A stretch of 15,170 bases of DNA from Gammaproteobacteria bacterium. Lineage in GTDB: Bacteria > Pseudomonadota > Gammaproteobacteria > UBA9214. Position numbers and translations under genes: made by a program. Shown here piece by piece: positions 7,395 through 14,347 of the stretch (position 1 is its first letter; each line of letters starts with the position of its first letter). The notes under the pieces were generated by a model. It made no database searches, had not been told where the DNA came from, and was given only the letters and a program-made list of their open reading frames with translations. The stretch spans positions 3,182 through 18,351 of the forward strand of contig DMKK01000291.1 in the NCBI GenBank assembly GCA_003454335.1, given 5' to 3'.

Positions 7395-8384
7395 TCAGCC
7401 AAGACCCTTGTTTTTTTTCCTTTGCCGGCGCTGCTTCTTTCTGATCCTTCTTGGTTTCTGCGGGTAAAGTTTTTCCCCTTTTGCCGGTCGGGTTTTAAAG
7501 CGACGGTGCATCCACAGGTATTGCTCGGGATTTTCACGTACCTGGGATTCCAGTAGCGCATTAAACCGGGTGGCATCTGCTACCTCGCTTGCTCCCGGGA
7601 AATCCTCCAGCGGCGGGGCAATCGTCAATGCGTAGCCCTTGCTGTCGGGAAGCCGTCGGATATGAAAAGGTAGCACTACTGCACCGGTCAGTTTGACCAG
7701 TTTGGTTGTCGATGTCAGCGTATTGGCTGGTATGCCGAAGAAGGGTGCAAAGACACTGTTTTTGCGCGACTGGTCCTGGTCCGGTGCGTACCACACCACA
7801 TGTCCTGCCTTAAGCGCCTTTATGAAGCCGCGGGTGTCGTATCTGTTAATCAGTAATTCAGATGTTTCTGCGCGCCTTTTTTTTATGGCGGTATCCATGA
7901 GCCGGTTGCGGAGTTTCTGGTATGTGAAACAGGCAGGATGGTGCTTCACTAGTATTCTGCCGGCGAAATCCAGCGAACAGAAATGGCCGCTGAGTAACAG
8001 GATGCCCTTGCCCTGTTGATGTGCGGACTCGATGTGCTCCAGACCATCAAGTGTGCCGAATCTGTCAAAGTCCCGGTCGTTCGCCCAGTAAGCAAAGGCA
8101 GTTTCGACGAGGCTCATGCCAAGTGAGTCATAGAAGCGGTTGACCAGCTGTGCTTGCTGCTGGCTGTCCAGGTCGGGAAAGCACAGGCCAATATTGGTAC
8201 GTGTTATGGTTCGTCGATAACCGCTGAGCAGCTTGAAAAGCCTGCCAAGCCCGCGCCCAACGGCAAGTTGCATGCGAAAGGGCAGTTTTACCACCAGCCA
8301 CAAAAACCCGATGCCAAGCCATGTCGGCCAGTATTGCGGGGCAAACGGATGGTAGGGTGAAAGAGGTTTTTCCCTGTCTTTCAA
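7395..8384 (-). CDS. lpxL: Lipid A biosynthesis acyltransferase (LpxL/HtrB family)
   Basis: The 329-residue product is a late acyltransferase that adds a secondary acyl chain from acyl-ACP to Kdo2-lipid A precursors at the inner membrane. Evidence includes the hydrophobic N-terminal segment near residues 22-34 (WLGIGFLWLVVKL), the catalytic H(X4)D motif in LLSGHFCSLDFAGR (H134, D139), WYAPDQDQSRKNSVFAPFFG (198-217) and the terminal QYLWMHRRFKTRP (288-300). It is somewhat longer than E. coli LpxL (306 aa) because of a very basic C-terminal tail ending RRIRKKQRRQRKKNKGLG. The apparent start is TTG at 8384, only 5 bp after the msbA stop, with no Shine-Dalgarno seen, so translation probably depends on msbA. 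LpxL versus LpxM or LpxP specificity cannot be settled by eye. Confidence 0.87.
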   Translation of the reverse strand: MKDREKPLSPYHPFAPQYWPTWLGIGFLWLVVKLPFRMQLAVGRGLGRLFKLLSGYRRTITRTNIGLCFPDLDSQQQAQLVNRFYDSLGMSLVETAFAYWANDRDFDRFGTLDGLEHIESAHQQGKGILLLSGHFCSLDFAGRILVKHHPACFTYQKLRNRLMDTAIKKRRAETSELLINRYDTRGFIKALKAGHVVWYAPDQDQSRKNSVFAPFFGIPANTLTSTTKLVKLTGAVVLPFHIRRLPDSKGYALTIAPPLEDFPGASEVADATRFNALLESQVRENPEQYLWMHRRFKTRPAKGEKLYPQKPRRIRKKQRRQRKKNKGLG

Positions 8385-8389
8385 TGTTG

Positions 8390-10144
8390 TCAGGAGGCGT
8401 GCCTGGCCTGTGCCTTGTAGAGGCGCGCATACACGCCATCCAGTTGCAGTAACTCGCTGTGCGTGCCGGACTCAACAATGCGGCCATCTGCTATCGCCAG
8501 TATGCGGTCTGCGTTTTCAATGGTGGAGAGGCGGTGGGCAATCAGCAGTGACGTTCTGCCGCTGCGCAGGGTTTCAAGCGCCAGTTGCACAACTTTCTCC
8601 GATTCCGTGTCGAGCGCAGAGGTGGCCTCATCCAGAATCAGGATTGGTGCGTTCTTTATCAGGGCTCGGGCGATGGCAATCCGCTGACGTTGGCCGGCCG
8701 ACAGGCGGACGCCATTCTCGCCAATGAGGGTATTCATCCCGTCCGGGAATTTTTCGATAAATTCAAGCGCATGTGCTTTTTTGGCAGCATCCCTGATGGC
8801 GTTGTCATCAGGCCTTGTTTTTTGTGCCCCGTAGGCAATATTGGCAGCAACTGTGTCATTGAACAGGATGATATGCTGACCAACATAGGCGATATGCTCT
8901 CGCAGGCTGATCAGTTTGGTGTCGCGGGTATCGACACCATCGAGAAGAATTTTGCCTGCTGTCGGGTTGTAGAAGCGGGGTAACAGGTTTACCAGCGTGG
9001 TCTTGCCACCGCCTGAAGGGCCGACCAGTGCGATGGTTTCACCCGCAGCTATTTTTATATTGATGTCATGCAGGACCGGCTTGTCACTGCCATAGTGTGT
9101 ATAGCTGATATTGCAAAATTCAATTTCACCACGCGGTTTTTCAATGATAACCTGACCGCTATCGGTTTCCGGATGTTCGTCAATAAGCTGGAAAACAGAT
9201 TCTGCCGCCGCGAGTCCTTTCTGGAGAATGACATTGATCTTTGTTATACGCTTTACCGGCGATGACAACAGTGCCAGTGCGGTAATCAGTGCGACAAACT
9301 CGCCGACCGTGATTTCGCCGGCCTGGGATTGCAGGGAGGCGAAATAGACCACGATCGACAGGGCGGCTACTGTAAACACCTGCACAATCGGGACATTGAG
9401 TGACGAGGCGATAGCAACTTTCATGCGATAACGCCTTATCCAGTTGTTGAGTTTCTGGAAGCGGGTGGCTTCATAGTCTTCACCACCGAAGATCTTTATC
9501 TCGCGGCTGCCGCTAATGGCTTCCTGGATAACCCGGGTAATATCGCCGACAGAATCCTGCAGGGAGTGGCTTAGCCGACGCATGCGTCGGCTGAAATAGC
9601 TGATGACCAGTGCGGTGGGTGGCATGATCAGGAAAGTAACCAGTGAGAGCTGCCAGTTCAGGTACAGGGCATATGCCAGCAATCCGATGATGATCAGGCT
9701 GTCCTTGACCACGGTGATCACGACATTGGTGGCGGCATTCATGACGAGTTGAACGTTGAAGGTGAATTTCGCGATGATGTTGCCTGACGAATTGTTCTCG
9801 AAGTAACTGGTAGGCAGCGTCTGCAGCCGGTCAAACATTTCCTTGCGCAGGTCCATGACCACCCTGGTGGCGACCCATTTTATGCAATAGTTGCTGATAA
9901 AACTGGCGATGCCTCGCGCAATGAACAGCAGCATGAGTAACAATGGCAGCCGCACCAGTCCTTCGGGATTTTTGGTTACGAAGGTCTCGTCCAGCAGCGG
10001 TTTCAATAATGCCGGCATGGCCGGTTCGGTCGCGGCAAAGGCGACGGTTCCCAGCAGGGATATCGCGAATACCTTCCAGTAGGGGAAGACATAGCGCAGC
10101 AGACGTATATACAGGTCTTTGCTGTTCATGAGATTGCTGGTCAT
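8390..10144 (-). CDS. msbA: Lipid A export ABC transporter (ATP-binding/permease)
   Basis: This complete 584-residue half-transporter (E. coli MsbA is 582) flips lipid A-core from the inner to the outer leaflet of the inner membrane as a homodimer. The N-terminal membrane domain (about residues 20-310) has several hydrophobic helices, for example 26-38, 67-86, 139-180 and 253-270. The nucleotide-binding domain shows Walker A GPSGGGKT (375-382), the Q-loop YVGQHIILFNDTV (420-432), the ABC signature LSAGQ (481-485), Walker B ILILDEATSALD (501-512) and the switch H537 in AHRLS. Nothing is missing. ATG 10144 is preceded by GGAG with a 6-base spacer, which favours it over the internal ATG at 10129. 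The lipid A acyltransferase follows 5 bp later, a natural functional pairing. Confidence 0.95.
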   Translation of the reverse strand: MTSNLMNSKDLYIRLLRYVFPYWKVFAISLLGTVAFAATEPAMPALLKPLLDETFVTKNPEGLVRLPLLLMLLFIARGIASFISNYCIKWVATRVVMDLRKEMFDRLQTLPTSYFENNSSGNIIAKFTFNVQLVMNAATNVVITVVKDSLIIIGLLAYALYLNWQLSLVTFLIMPPTALVISYFSRRMRRLSHSLQDSVGDITRVIQEAISGSREIKIFGGEDYEATRFQKLNNWIRRYRMKVAIASSLNVPIVQVFTVAALSIVVYFASLQSQAGEITVGEFVALITALALLSSPVKRITKINVILQKGLAAAESVFQLIDEHPETDSGQVIIEKPRGEIEFCNISYTHYGSDKPVLHDINIKIAAGETIALVGPSGGGKTTLVNLLPRFYNPTAGKILLDGVDTRDTKLISLREHIAYVGQHIILFNDTVAANIAYGAQKTRPDDNAIRDAAKKAHALEFIEKFPDGMNTLIGENGVRLSAGQRQRIAIARALIKNAPILILDEATSALDTESEKVVQLALETLRSGRTSLLIAHRLSTIENADRILAIADGRIVESGTHSELLQLDGVYARLYKAQARHAS

Positions 10145-10250
10145 GAGTGGCTCCGTATTCGGCCAGAGCGATGGTCAGGGACCGCTGGTTGTATTCAGCA
10201 CGATGTTACACCATGTGGTTGAAAAAGTAGCTATTTGTATAATTCCCAGG

Positions 10251-10280
10251 GTGCGGGGCATGCCTGTGCGGGGCATGCCG
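10251..10280. repeat. Two tandem 15-bp repeats carrying the palindrome GGCATGCC
   Basis: Copies 10251-10265 and 10266-10280 match at 14 of 15 positions (GTGCGGGGCATGCCT and GTGCGGGGCATGCCG). Each contains the 8-bp palindrome GGCATGCC. They lie in the 272-bp divergent region between msbA and the zinc-finger gene. They could be paired protein-binding sites or simply a local duplication; no regulator is identified. Confidence 0.6.
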
Positions 10281-10329
10281 TCCCCTGCTTTTGCGGCGTC
10301 GCCGGCGTATTTTTCAGGATGGCCTTATG

Positions 10330-10335
10330 TATAAT
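10330..10335 (+). promoter_or_regulatory. Possible -10 element for the zinc-finger gene operon
   Basis: A perfect TATAAT lies 81 bases before the GTG start at 10417. I see no good -35 hexamer 16-18 bases upstream, so the call is tentative. The divergent space 10145-10416 otherwise holds only the 15-bp tandem repeat and another TATAAT at 10238. Confidence 0.3.
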
Positions 10336-10416
10336 ATGCAGCCACGAAGCCGGGGTGACAGCGCAGCTGCCGCCCGGTCATAATCCATAAATAAAAAATT
10401 GCGTCGAGGTTCTCAC

Positions 10417-10635
10417 GTGCCAAATCCCGATACAGCGTCAGCAGCAGGTGACAGCAGCCTGATTCAGGCCAATGCTGAGAATAAATACACAATTACGGCG
10501 GCGGATCTGCCCCTACACTGCCCCATGGATGGTATGAGCCTGTGGAATTCACATCCGCGGGTCTATCTTCCCATTGAGAAAACGGGACATGCCAAATGCC
10601 CTTATTGCGGCGCCGATTACACCCTCAAAAGCTGA
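10417..10635 (+). CDS. Small CHCC-type zinc-finger protein
   Basis: The 72-residue product has the ordered ligands C35, H46, C61 and C64 in LHCPMDGMSLWNSHPRVYLPI and AKCPYCGADY, which define the zf-CHCC family related to mitochondrial NDUFS6. Bacterial members are small and of unknown function, and one is typically found near ilvE/waaF in Pseudomonas, so presence in an LPS locus is not strange. GTG 10417 is chosen because GAGGT at 10406-10410 sits 6 bases upstream; an in-frame TTG at 10399 has no such site and precedes the Shine-Dalgarno. It probably leads the operon with the ELM1-like and GT4 genes. A structural or regulatory zinc-binding role is plausible, but nothing in the sequence says which. 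Confidence 0.85.
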   Translation: MPNPDTASAAGDSSLIQANAENKYTITAADLPLHCPMDGMSLWNSHPRVYLPIEKTGHAKCPYCGADYTLKS

Positions 10636-11624
10636 GATCGTATGCCACCCCAGCACGGGTGGTGCCGGTATCTCCCCGGCAGGTCCAGCCATGTCCTGAC
10701 CGGGCCAGGGTCGTCTGGCGTTTCAGCGACGGCAAGGCGGGGCATGACAGCCAGAGCCTGGGCCTGGTGGACGCACTGAAGCGGCGTGGCCCGGTAGATG
10801 CCTACGACATCCCGGTGCGATCCGGGGCCGGGATGGACTGGCTGCTTGGACGTTTTCCGGCAGGCTCTCTGTTGCCTGATCCGTGGCTGATGATCGGAGC
10901 AGGTCACTCGACGCATTTGCCCTTGCTGTCTGCGCGTCGTGTCCGGGGTGGCAAGGCAGTGGTGCTGATGCGACCGGATCTGCCAAAATCGTTGTTTGAC
11001 CTCTGTATTATCCCGGAACATGACCGGCCGGAACCGGCAGCCAATATCCTGGTGACCTGCGGCAGCCTGAACCGCATGCAGCCTGTGTACATGACCGGCA
11101 GTAATCGTGGTTTGCTGATGATCGGTGGTCCGTCCAGGCATTATCACTGGGACCACCGGCAGGTCGTGGAGCAAATTGCCCGGGTGATTCGCTATTCCCC
11201 CGTGCGTGACTGGATTCTGACTACCTCGCGGCGCACGCCGCCCGGTTTTGCCGAATATATTCGGCAAATGATTTTTAACCGCAATCTCAAATTGACGGTG
11301 CTGTCCTGTCGTGACACGACTGATCAGTGGCTGGCATTGCAGTTAAGCCGCTCCTGTTGCACCTGGGTGACTGAAGACAGTGTCTCCATGATCTATGAAG
11401 CGTTGACGGCCGGTGTGCCTGTGGGGCTGCTATCCGTGCCACCGCGACGGCGGGACCGGATCGTCAACGGTGTACAGGCGCTGGTGGCCTCCCGCAATGT
11501 CATGCGTTTCAGTGACTGGTCCGCAGGCCGCCCCTTGCCGCGACCCAGGCAGGTGTTTGACGAAGCGAACCGCATAGCCGGAGAAATCTGTGGCCAATGG
11601 GGGAGTAAATCAAACAACCCCTGA
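10596..11624 (+). CDS. ELM1-like protein (putative GT-B glycosyltransferase)
   Basis: The product belongs to the family named after plant mitochondrial fission factor ELM1, whose bacterial members often lie in LPS clusters and are thought to have a glycosyltransferase-like fold. Diagnostic segments are VWRFSDGKAGHDSQSLGLVDAL (from about residue 40), PWLMIGAGHSTHLPLL (96-111), LLMIGGPSRHYHW (173-185) and the donor-site-like VTEDSVSMIYEALTAGVPVGLL (258-279). No transmembrane helix or signal peptide is evident. The start is uncertain. ATG 10596 overlaps the zinc-finger gene by 40 bases with a weak GGGA upstream, while GTG 10659 or 10662 would avoid overlap but lack a ribosome site. The conserved part begins only near residue 40, so either fits. 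Biochemical activity is unproven for the family. Confidence 0.75.
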   Translation: MPLLRRRLHPQKLRSYATPARVVPVSPRQVQPCPDRARVVWRFSDGKAGHDSQSLGLVDALKRRGPVDAYDIPVRSGAGMDWLLGRFPAGSLLPDPWLMIGAGHSTHLPLLSARRVRGGKAVVLMRPDLPKSLFDLCIIPEHDRPEPAANILVTCGSLNRMQPVYMTGSNRGLLMIGGPSRHYHWDHRQVVEQIARVIRYSPVRDWILTTSRRTPPGFAEYIRQMIFNRNLKLTVLSCRDTTDQWLALQLSRSCCTWVTEDSVSMIYEALTAGVPVGLLSVPPRRRDRIVNGVQALVASRNVMRFSDWSAGRPLPRPRQVFDEANRIAGEICGQWGSKSNNP

Positions 11625-11635
11625 CAGTCTGTCAG
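11621..11635 (+). other. Short perfect stem-loop at the ELM1/GT4 junction
   Basis: CTGACA-GTC-TGTCAG is a perfect 6-bp stem with a 3-base loop. It contains the stop codon of the ELM1-like gene (11622-11624) and lies across the disputed start region of the GT4 gene. It could affect reinitiation or coupling; there is no T run, so it is not a terminator. Confidence 0.4.
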
Positions 11636-11638
11636 CTG

Positions 11639-12745
11639 TTGCCGGCGCTGAATGGCGGTGGGGTCGAACAAGGCACGCTGGAAATCGGGGCGGCTCTGGT
11701 TCGTGATGGTCACCGGTCCCTGGTGATCTCTGCCGGTGGGCGAATGTTGCCAGCACTGCTTGCTGGCGGCTCGGAACACACTAACTGGCCAATCGGCCGG
11801 AAATCACCGTTCACCCTGCGGTTCATTTGGCAGCTGCGACGTCTGTTGATAACCGAGGGCATCGATATCCTGCACGCCCGTTCGCGTTTGCCGGCCTGGA
11901 TTGCCTGGCTGACCCTGCGTCAGATGGACCCGGCAACACGACCACGCTTTATCACCACGGTACATGGTTTGTATTCAGTGAATGCCTACAGCGCAGTGAT
12001 GACGAAGGGAGAGCGGGTCATTGCAGTATCGGCTCATGCCCGTGACTATGTGCTGCAGCAATATCCCGGTGTGGATCCTGGCCGGGTTGTCGTGATTCCC
12101 CGTGGTGTGGATGTGGCCGGGTTGCCGGGGCATTACCGTCCTGATCACGCCTGGGTGAGCCGTTGGCGGCAACAGTACCCCGAGCTGGAGAATCGCTATG
12201 TCGTCACCCTGCCGGGGCGGGTCAGTCATCGCAAGGGTGTGCTGGACCTGATCAGGGTTATTGCAGTCCTTAGGGCACGGGGCGTTGCCGTCCACGGTTT
12301 GATAGTCGGTGAATTGTCGGCGCGACAGTGCAAGCTCGCGCAGGAGTTGCAGTCGGCCGTTGCCACAGCGGGGCTGACCGGTTCGATTACGTTGACGGGC
12401 TTCAGGAATGATGTGCGTGAGATCATGTCCGTGTCCAATGTGGTGCTGTCCCTGTCACGACAGCCAGAGGCCTTCGGCCGTACCGTGAACGAGGCGCTGG
12501 GGCTGGGAGTTCCGGTCGCCGGTTATGCGCATGGCGGGGTGGGTGAGCAGCTGACACAGCATTTTCCGGCAGGTCTGGTACCGCCAGGTGATCCGGCTGC
12601 CATGGCAGAACGACTGCTTGAATGGTCTGCAACGCCGCCACCCATGCAGCATGTACAGGTGTATGCCCTGCAGGGCATGCTGGACAGTACGCTGACACTT
12701 TACCGGGAGCTGGCCGACCCCGGCGAGAACATCACTGTTCCCTGA
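11639..12745 (+). CDS. Glycosyltransferase family 4 (group 1)
   Basis: This is a GT-B retaining glycosyltransferase, at least 368 residues long. The N-terminal acceptor domain has PALNGGGVEQGTLEIGAAL, ITTVHGLYS and RVIAVSAHARDYV (126-138). The C-terminal donor domain has VVIPRGVD (151-158), LPGRVSHRKGVLDLI (191-205) and the EX7E motif EAFGRTVNE (E277, E285) followed by ALGLGVPVAG. The first in-frame conventional start is TTG 11639, but the same frame continues upstream to a TAA at 11606 and reads IKQPLTVCQLL, which looks like the expected first beta strand. True initiation may therefore be at ATC 11609 (just after GGGGGAG) or CTG 11621. It likely adds a core sugar; which one is unknown. The 3' end overlaps the convergent sulfotransferase by 14 bases. 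Confidence 0.85.
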   Translation: MPALNGGGVEQGTLEIGAALVRDGHRSLVISAGGRMLPALLAGGSEHTNWPIGRKSPFTLRFIWQLRRLLITEGIDILHARSRLPAWIAWLTLRQMDPATRPRFITTVHGLYSVNAYSAVMTKGERVIAVSAHARDYVLQQYPGVDPGRVVVIPRGVDVAGLPGHYRPDHAWVSRWRQQYPELENRYVVTLPGRVSHRKGVLDLIRVIAVLRARGVAVHGLIVGELSARQCKLAQELQSAVATAGLTGSITLTGFRNDVREIMSVSNVVLSLSRQPEAFGRTVNEALGLGVPVAGYAHGGVGEQLTQHFPAGLVPPGDPAAMAERLLEWSATPPPMQHVQVYALQGMLDSTLTLYRELADPGENITVP

Positions 12746-13538
12746 ATTTTGAAAAGTCAAAGCTGTAATCAGCTATTGCCTTGTCAATAAACGCCACATC
12801 TGCTGCTGACAGATATTCCGTGTATCCCCCTATCTTTCCCTTGCGTACCTTGAAGCTTTCCGGGTCTGCAGTGTTTGCCGGTTTAAGCATGCCCTTCTTG
12901 AACTTGTTCTGGGCTTCCAGTTTTTTTAAATTGTTAAAAGAGCAGTATTCGATGCTTTGATCAAGCAGATTTTCTGCGGGGCTGACTTCGCCCATAAACT
13001 CAAGGACTCTTCCCAGTGTGACTTTCGGGTCCTGGTGCAGGTCCTCGTAGCGAATAAAAAGAAATGATTCTGGCAGGTATTGGTTCTGGAGCCAGATATC
13101 ATAGAATTCGAGTATTTTTTCTGCTCCGAATTCTTCAGTTGCAATGAAATCCGAAATCGTACCGTCGAAAACATGTATTCTTTTTGTTGCCTGAAAGTAG
13201 GCGGAGACAAGTGTATCCCTGATGTCGCGCCCCATTAGTATCACTTTTCTGTTTGCATACGCCTGTTTGTCGCGGGACAGGTCCTTGAATCCCGTCATAT
13301 CGATCATGCCTGATCCGTCATGTGTAAACGACATTTTTGGCAGGCTGCTTTCGCCAGCGATCATTTTTGTCGATAAGATTTTATCCTCAGGGAGGTCGTA
13401 TTTTAATGACAGATATTTTCCAATTAATGCCCGCAACCACGTTCTGCCACTTTTTGGATACGAGATTACGTACACATCCGGTTCAAAAGAACTGCTGGTC
13501 CCTGTTTTGCGGAAAAGTTTTTTAATAATGTTCTTCAT
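12732..13538 (-). CDS. PAPS-dependent sulfotransferase (cytosolic-type, Sulfotransfer_1)
   Basis: The 268-residue protein resembles the cytosolic/steroid-type sulfotransferase group. The phosphosulfate loop is VYVISYPKSGRTWLRALI (22-39), the 3'-phosphate segment is KVILMGRDIRDTLVSAYF (98-115; R104, S112), RYEDL is at 163-167 and the C-terminal PAPS-binding RKGKIGGY at 232-239 is the counterpart of the family's RKGxxGDW. A candidate catalytic histidine is H73 in FTHDG. ATG 13538 has GGTGA 6 bases upstream. It is the third sulfotransferase subfamily in the window and looks AT-rich (20 of 60 G+C in 12901-12960, containing runs of T). It lies 84 bp downstream of a kinase-like gene on the same strand and converges on the GT4 gene with a 14-base overlap. 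The acceptor is unknown; a core sugar is inferred from context. Confidence 0.85.
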   Translation of the reverse strand: MKNIIKKLFRKTGTSSSFEPDVYVISYPKSGRTWLRALIGKYLSLKYDLPEDKILSTKMIAGESSLPKMSFTHDGSGMIDMTGFKDLSRDKQAYANRKVILMGRDIRDTLVSAYFQATKRIHVFDGTISDFIATEEFGAEKILEFYDIWLQNQYLPESFLFIRYEDLHQDPKVTLGRVLEFMGEVSPAENLLDQSIEYCSFNNLKKLEAQNKFKKGMLKPANTADPESFKVRKGKIGGYTEYLSAADVAFIDKAIADYSFDFSKFREQ

Positions 13539-13622
13539 AATATTTCACCAATACCCGCATGAATCCGCGTAGACCCGAAAAAATATGACTTCAGGGTTTT
13601 TAATCCGGCCAGTGCCTTACAT

Positions 13623-14306
13623 TCAGGATGTCATGGCCGGCGCATAGTGTCCGATGAAACTTCGCAGCAGTGTGTGTCGGTAGCCGGATACGCCTGCTGC
13701 AGCCTCGTAATTATCGAGCAGACGGTCATAGCCATACTTCTTCAGCCTTTCGCGGTCACTGCGGTCGTGCAGCAAGTGCCGAAAATTCCGCGCACGCTTG
13801 ACCAGGCCCAGTGGTCGCTGCTGGATGGACATGTCAGCTACATCAATCAGGCCATAGTCACCATTCTCCAGTACCAGTATATTCCCCATGTGGATGGAGC
13901 GAAACAGGATGCCTTTTGCGTGCAGCGTGACCAGGTAAGTTGCCAGCTTGTCCAGGTAGTCGTCGCCGTTGCCGACCTCGGCGAGGCGGTTGCGGAGGGT
14001 GGTGCCGGGTAACAGTGGATAGGTGATCAGATGGCGTCCATTATGCCGGTCATGTCGCAATTGTTCGCAGCTGATGGAAATAACCCCTTTTTCCCGCAGT
14101 TTGCGGGCATTGCTCCAGAAGCGGTATGCATAGGGGTAGATCCGGGCGGAGGTAACCCTGCGGCGGGGATAGAATAGCTTGATAATGTGGTTACTCGGTG
14201 TCAGCAAGACCTTCTCGCCACGCTCGTCACGTTCAAGCAACTGCGCACCTGCACGCAGCTGCGCGAATTCTGCGGGACTGATGGGGGTGCTCCTGGGCGG
14301 CGGCAT
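13623..14306 (-). CDS. BUD32/'toluene tolerance'-like LPS kinase family protein, possibly a pseudokinase
   Basis: The 227-residue product has a small kinase-like fold related to the Kdo/RIO kinases and to proteins annotated as toluene tolerance in Pseudomonas LPS clusters. Visible elements are a candidate ATP lysine in HIIKLFYPRR (K43), a hinge-like ITYPLLPGTTLRNRL (94-108), the loop LFRSIHMGNILVL (134-146) and the DFG-like GLIDVADM (D155, D158). In the loop the expected catalytic Asp is replaced by Ser (S137), while H139 and N142 are in register, so catalysis is doubtful unless the family uses another residue. ATG 14306 has a modest GGAT upstream. The gene starts only 27 bp from the divergent InaA-like gene and probably shares a transcript with the sulfotransferase behind it. 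Confidence 0.7.
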   Translation of the reverse strand: MPPPRSTPISPAEFAQLRAGAQLLERDERGEKVLLTPSNHIIKLFYPRRRVTSARIYPYAYRFWSNARKLREKGVISISCEQLRHDRHNGRHLITYPLLPGTTLRNRLAEVGNGDDYLDKLATYLVTLHAKGILFRSIHMGNILVLENGDYGLIDVADMSIQQRPLGLVKRARNFRHLLHDRSDRERLKKYGYDRLLDNYEAAAGVSGYRHTLLRSFIGHYAPAMTS

Positions 14307-14318
14307 GGTGTGTATCCG

Positions 14319-14347
14319 TTGTTATCAACCTGAATGAGTACTAGTAT
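14319..14347 (+). promoter_or_regulatory. Weak sigma70-like promoter candidate for the InaA-like gene
   Basis: TTGTTA (14319-14324) and TAGTAT (14342-14347) are separated by 17 bases; each matches consensus at 4 of 6 positions. If real, transcription would begin near 14354, beyond the ATG at 14334, and translation would have to start at ATG 14373 or 14388. Confidence 0.2.

Noticed and set aside
10220..10243. TTGAAA followed by TATAAT as a promoter
   Set aside because: The spacer is only 13 bases, too short for a sigma70 promoter, and no better -35 lies upstream.
10617..11267. Minus-strand 216-codon open frame antisense to the ELM1-like gene
   Set aside because: No domain motif and no ribosome site; the plus-strand frame carries clear family segments.
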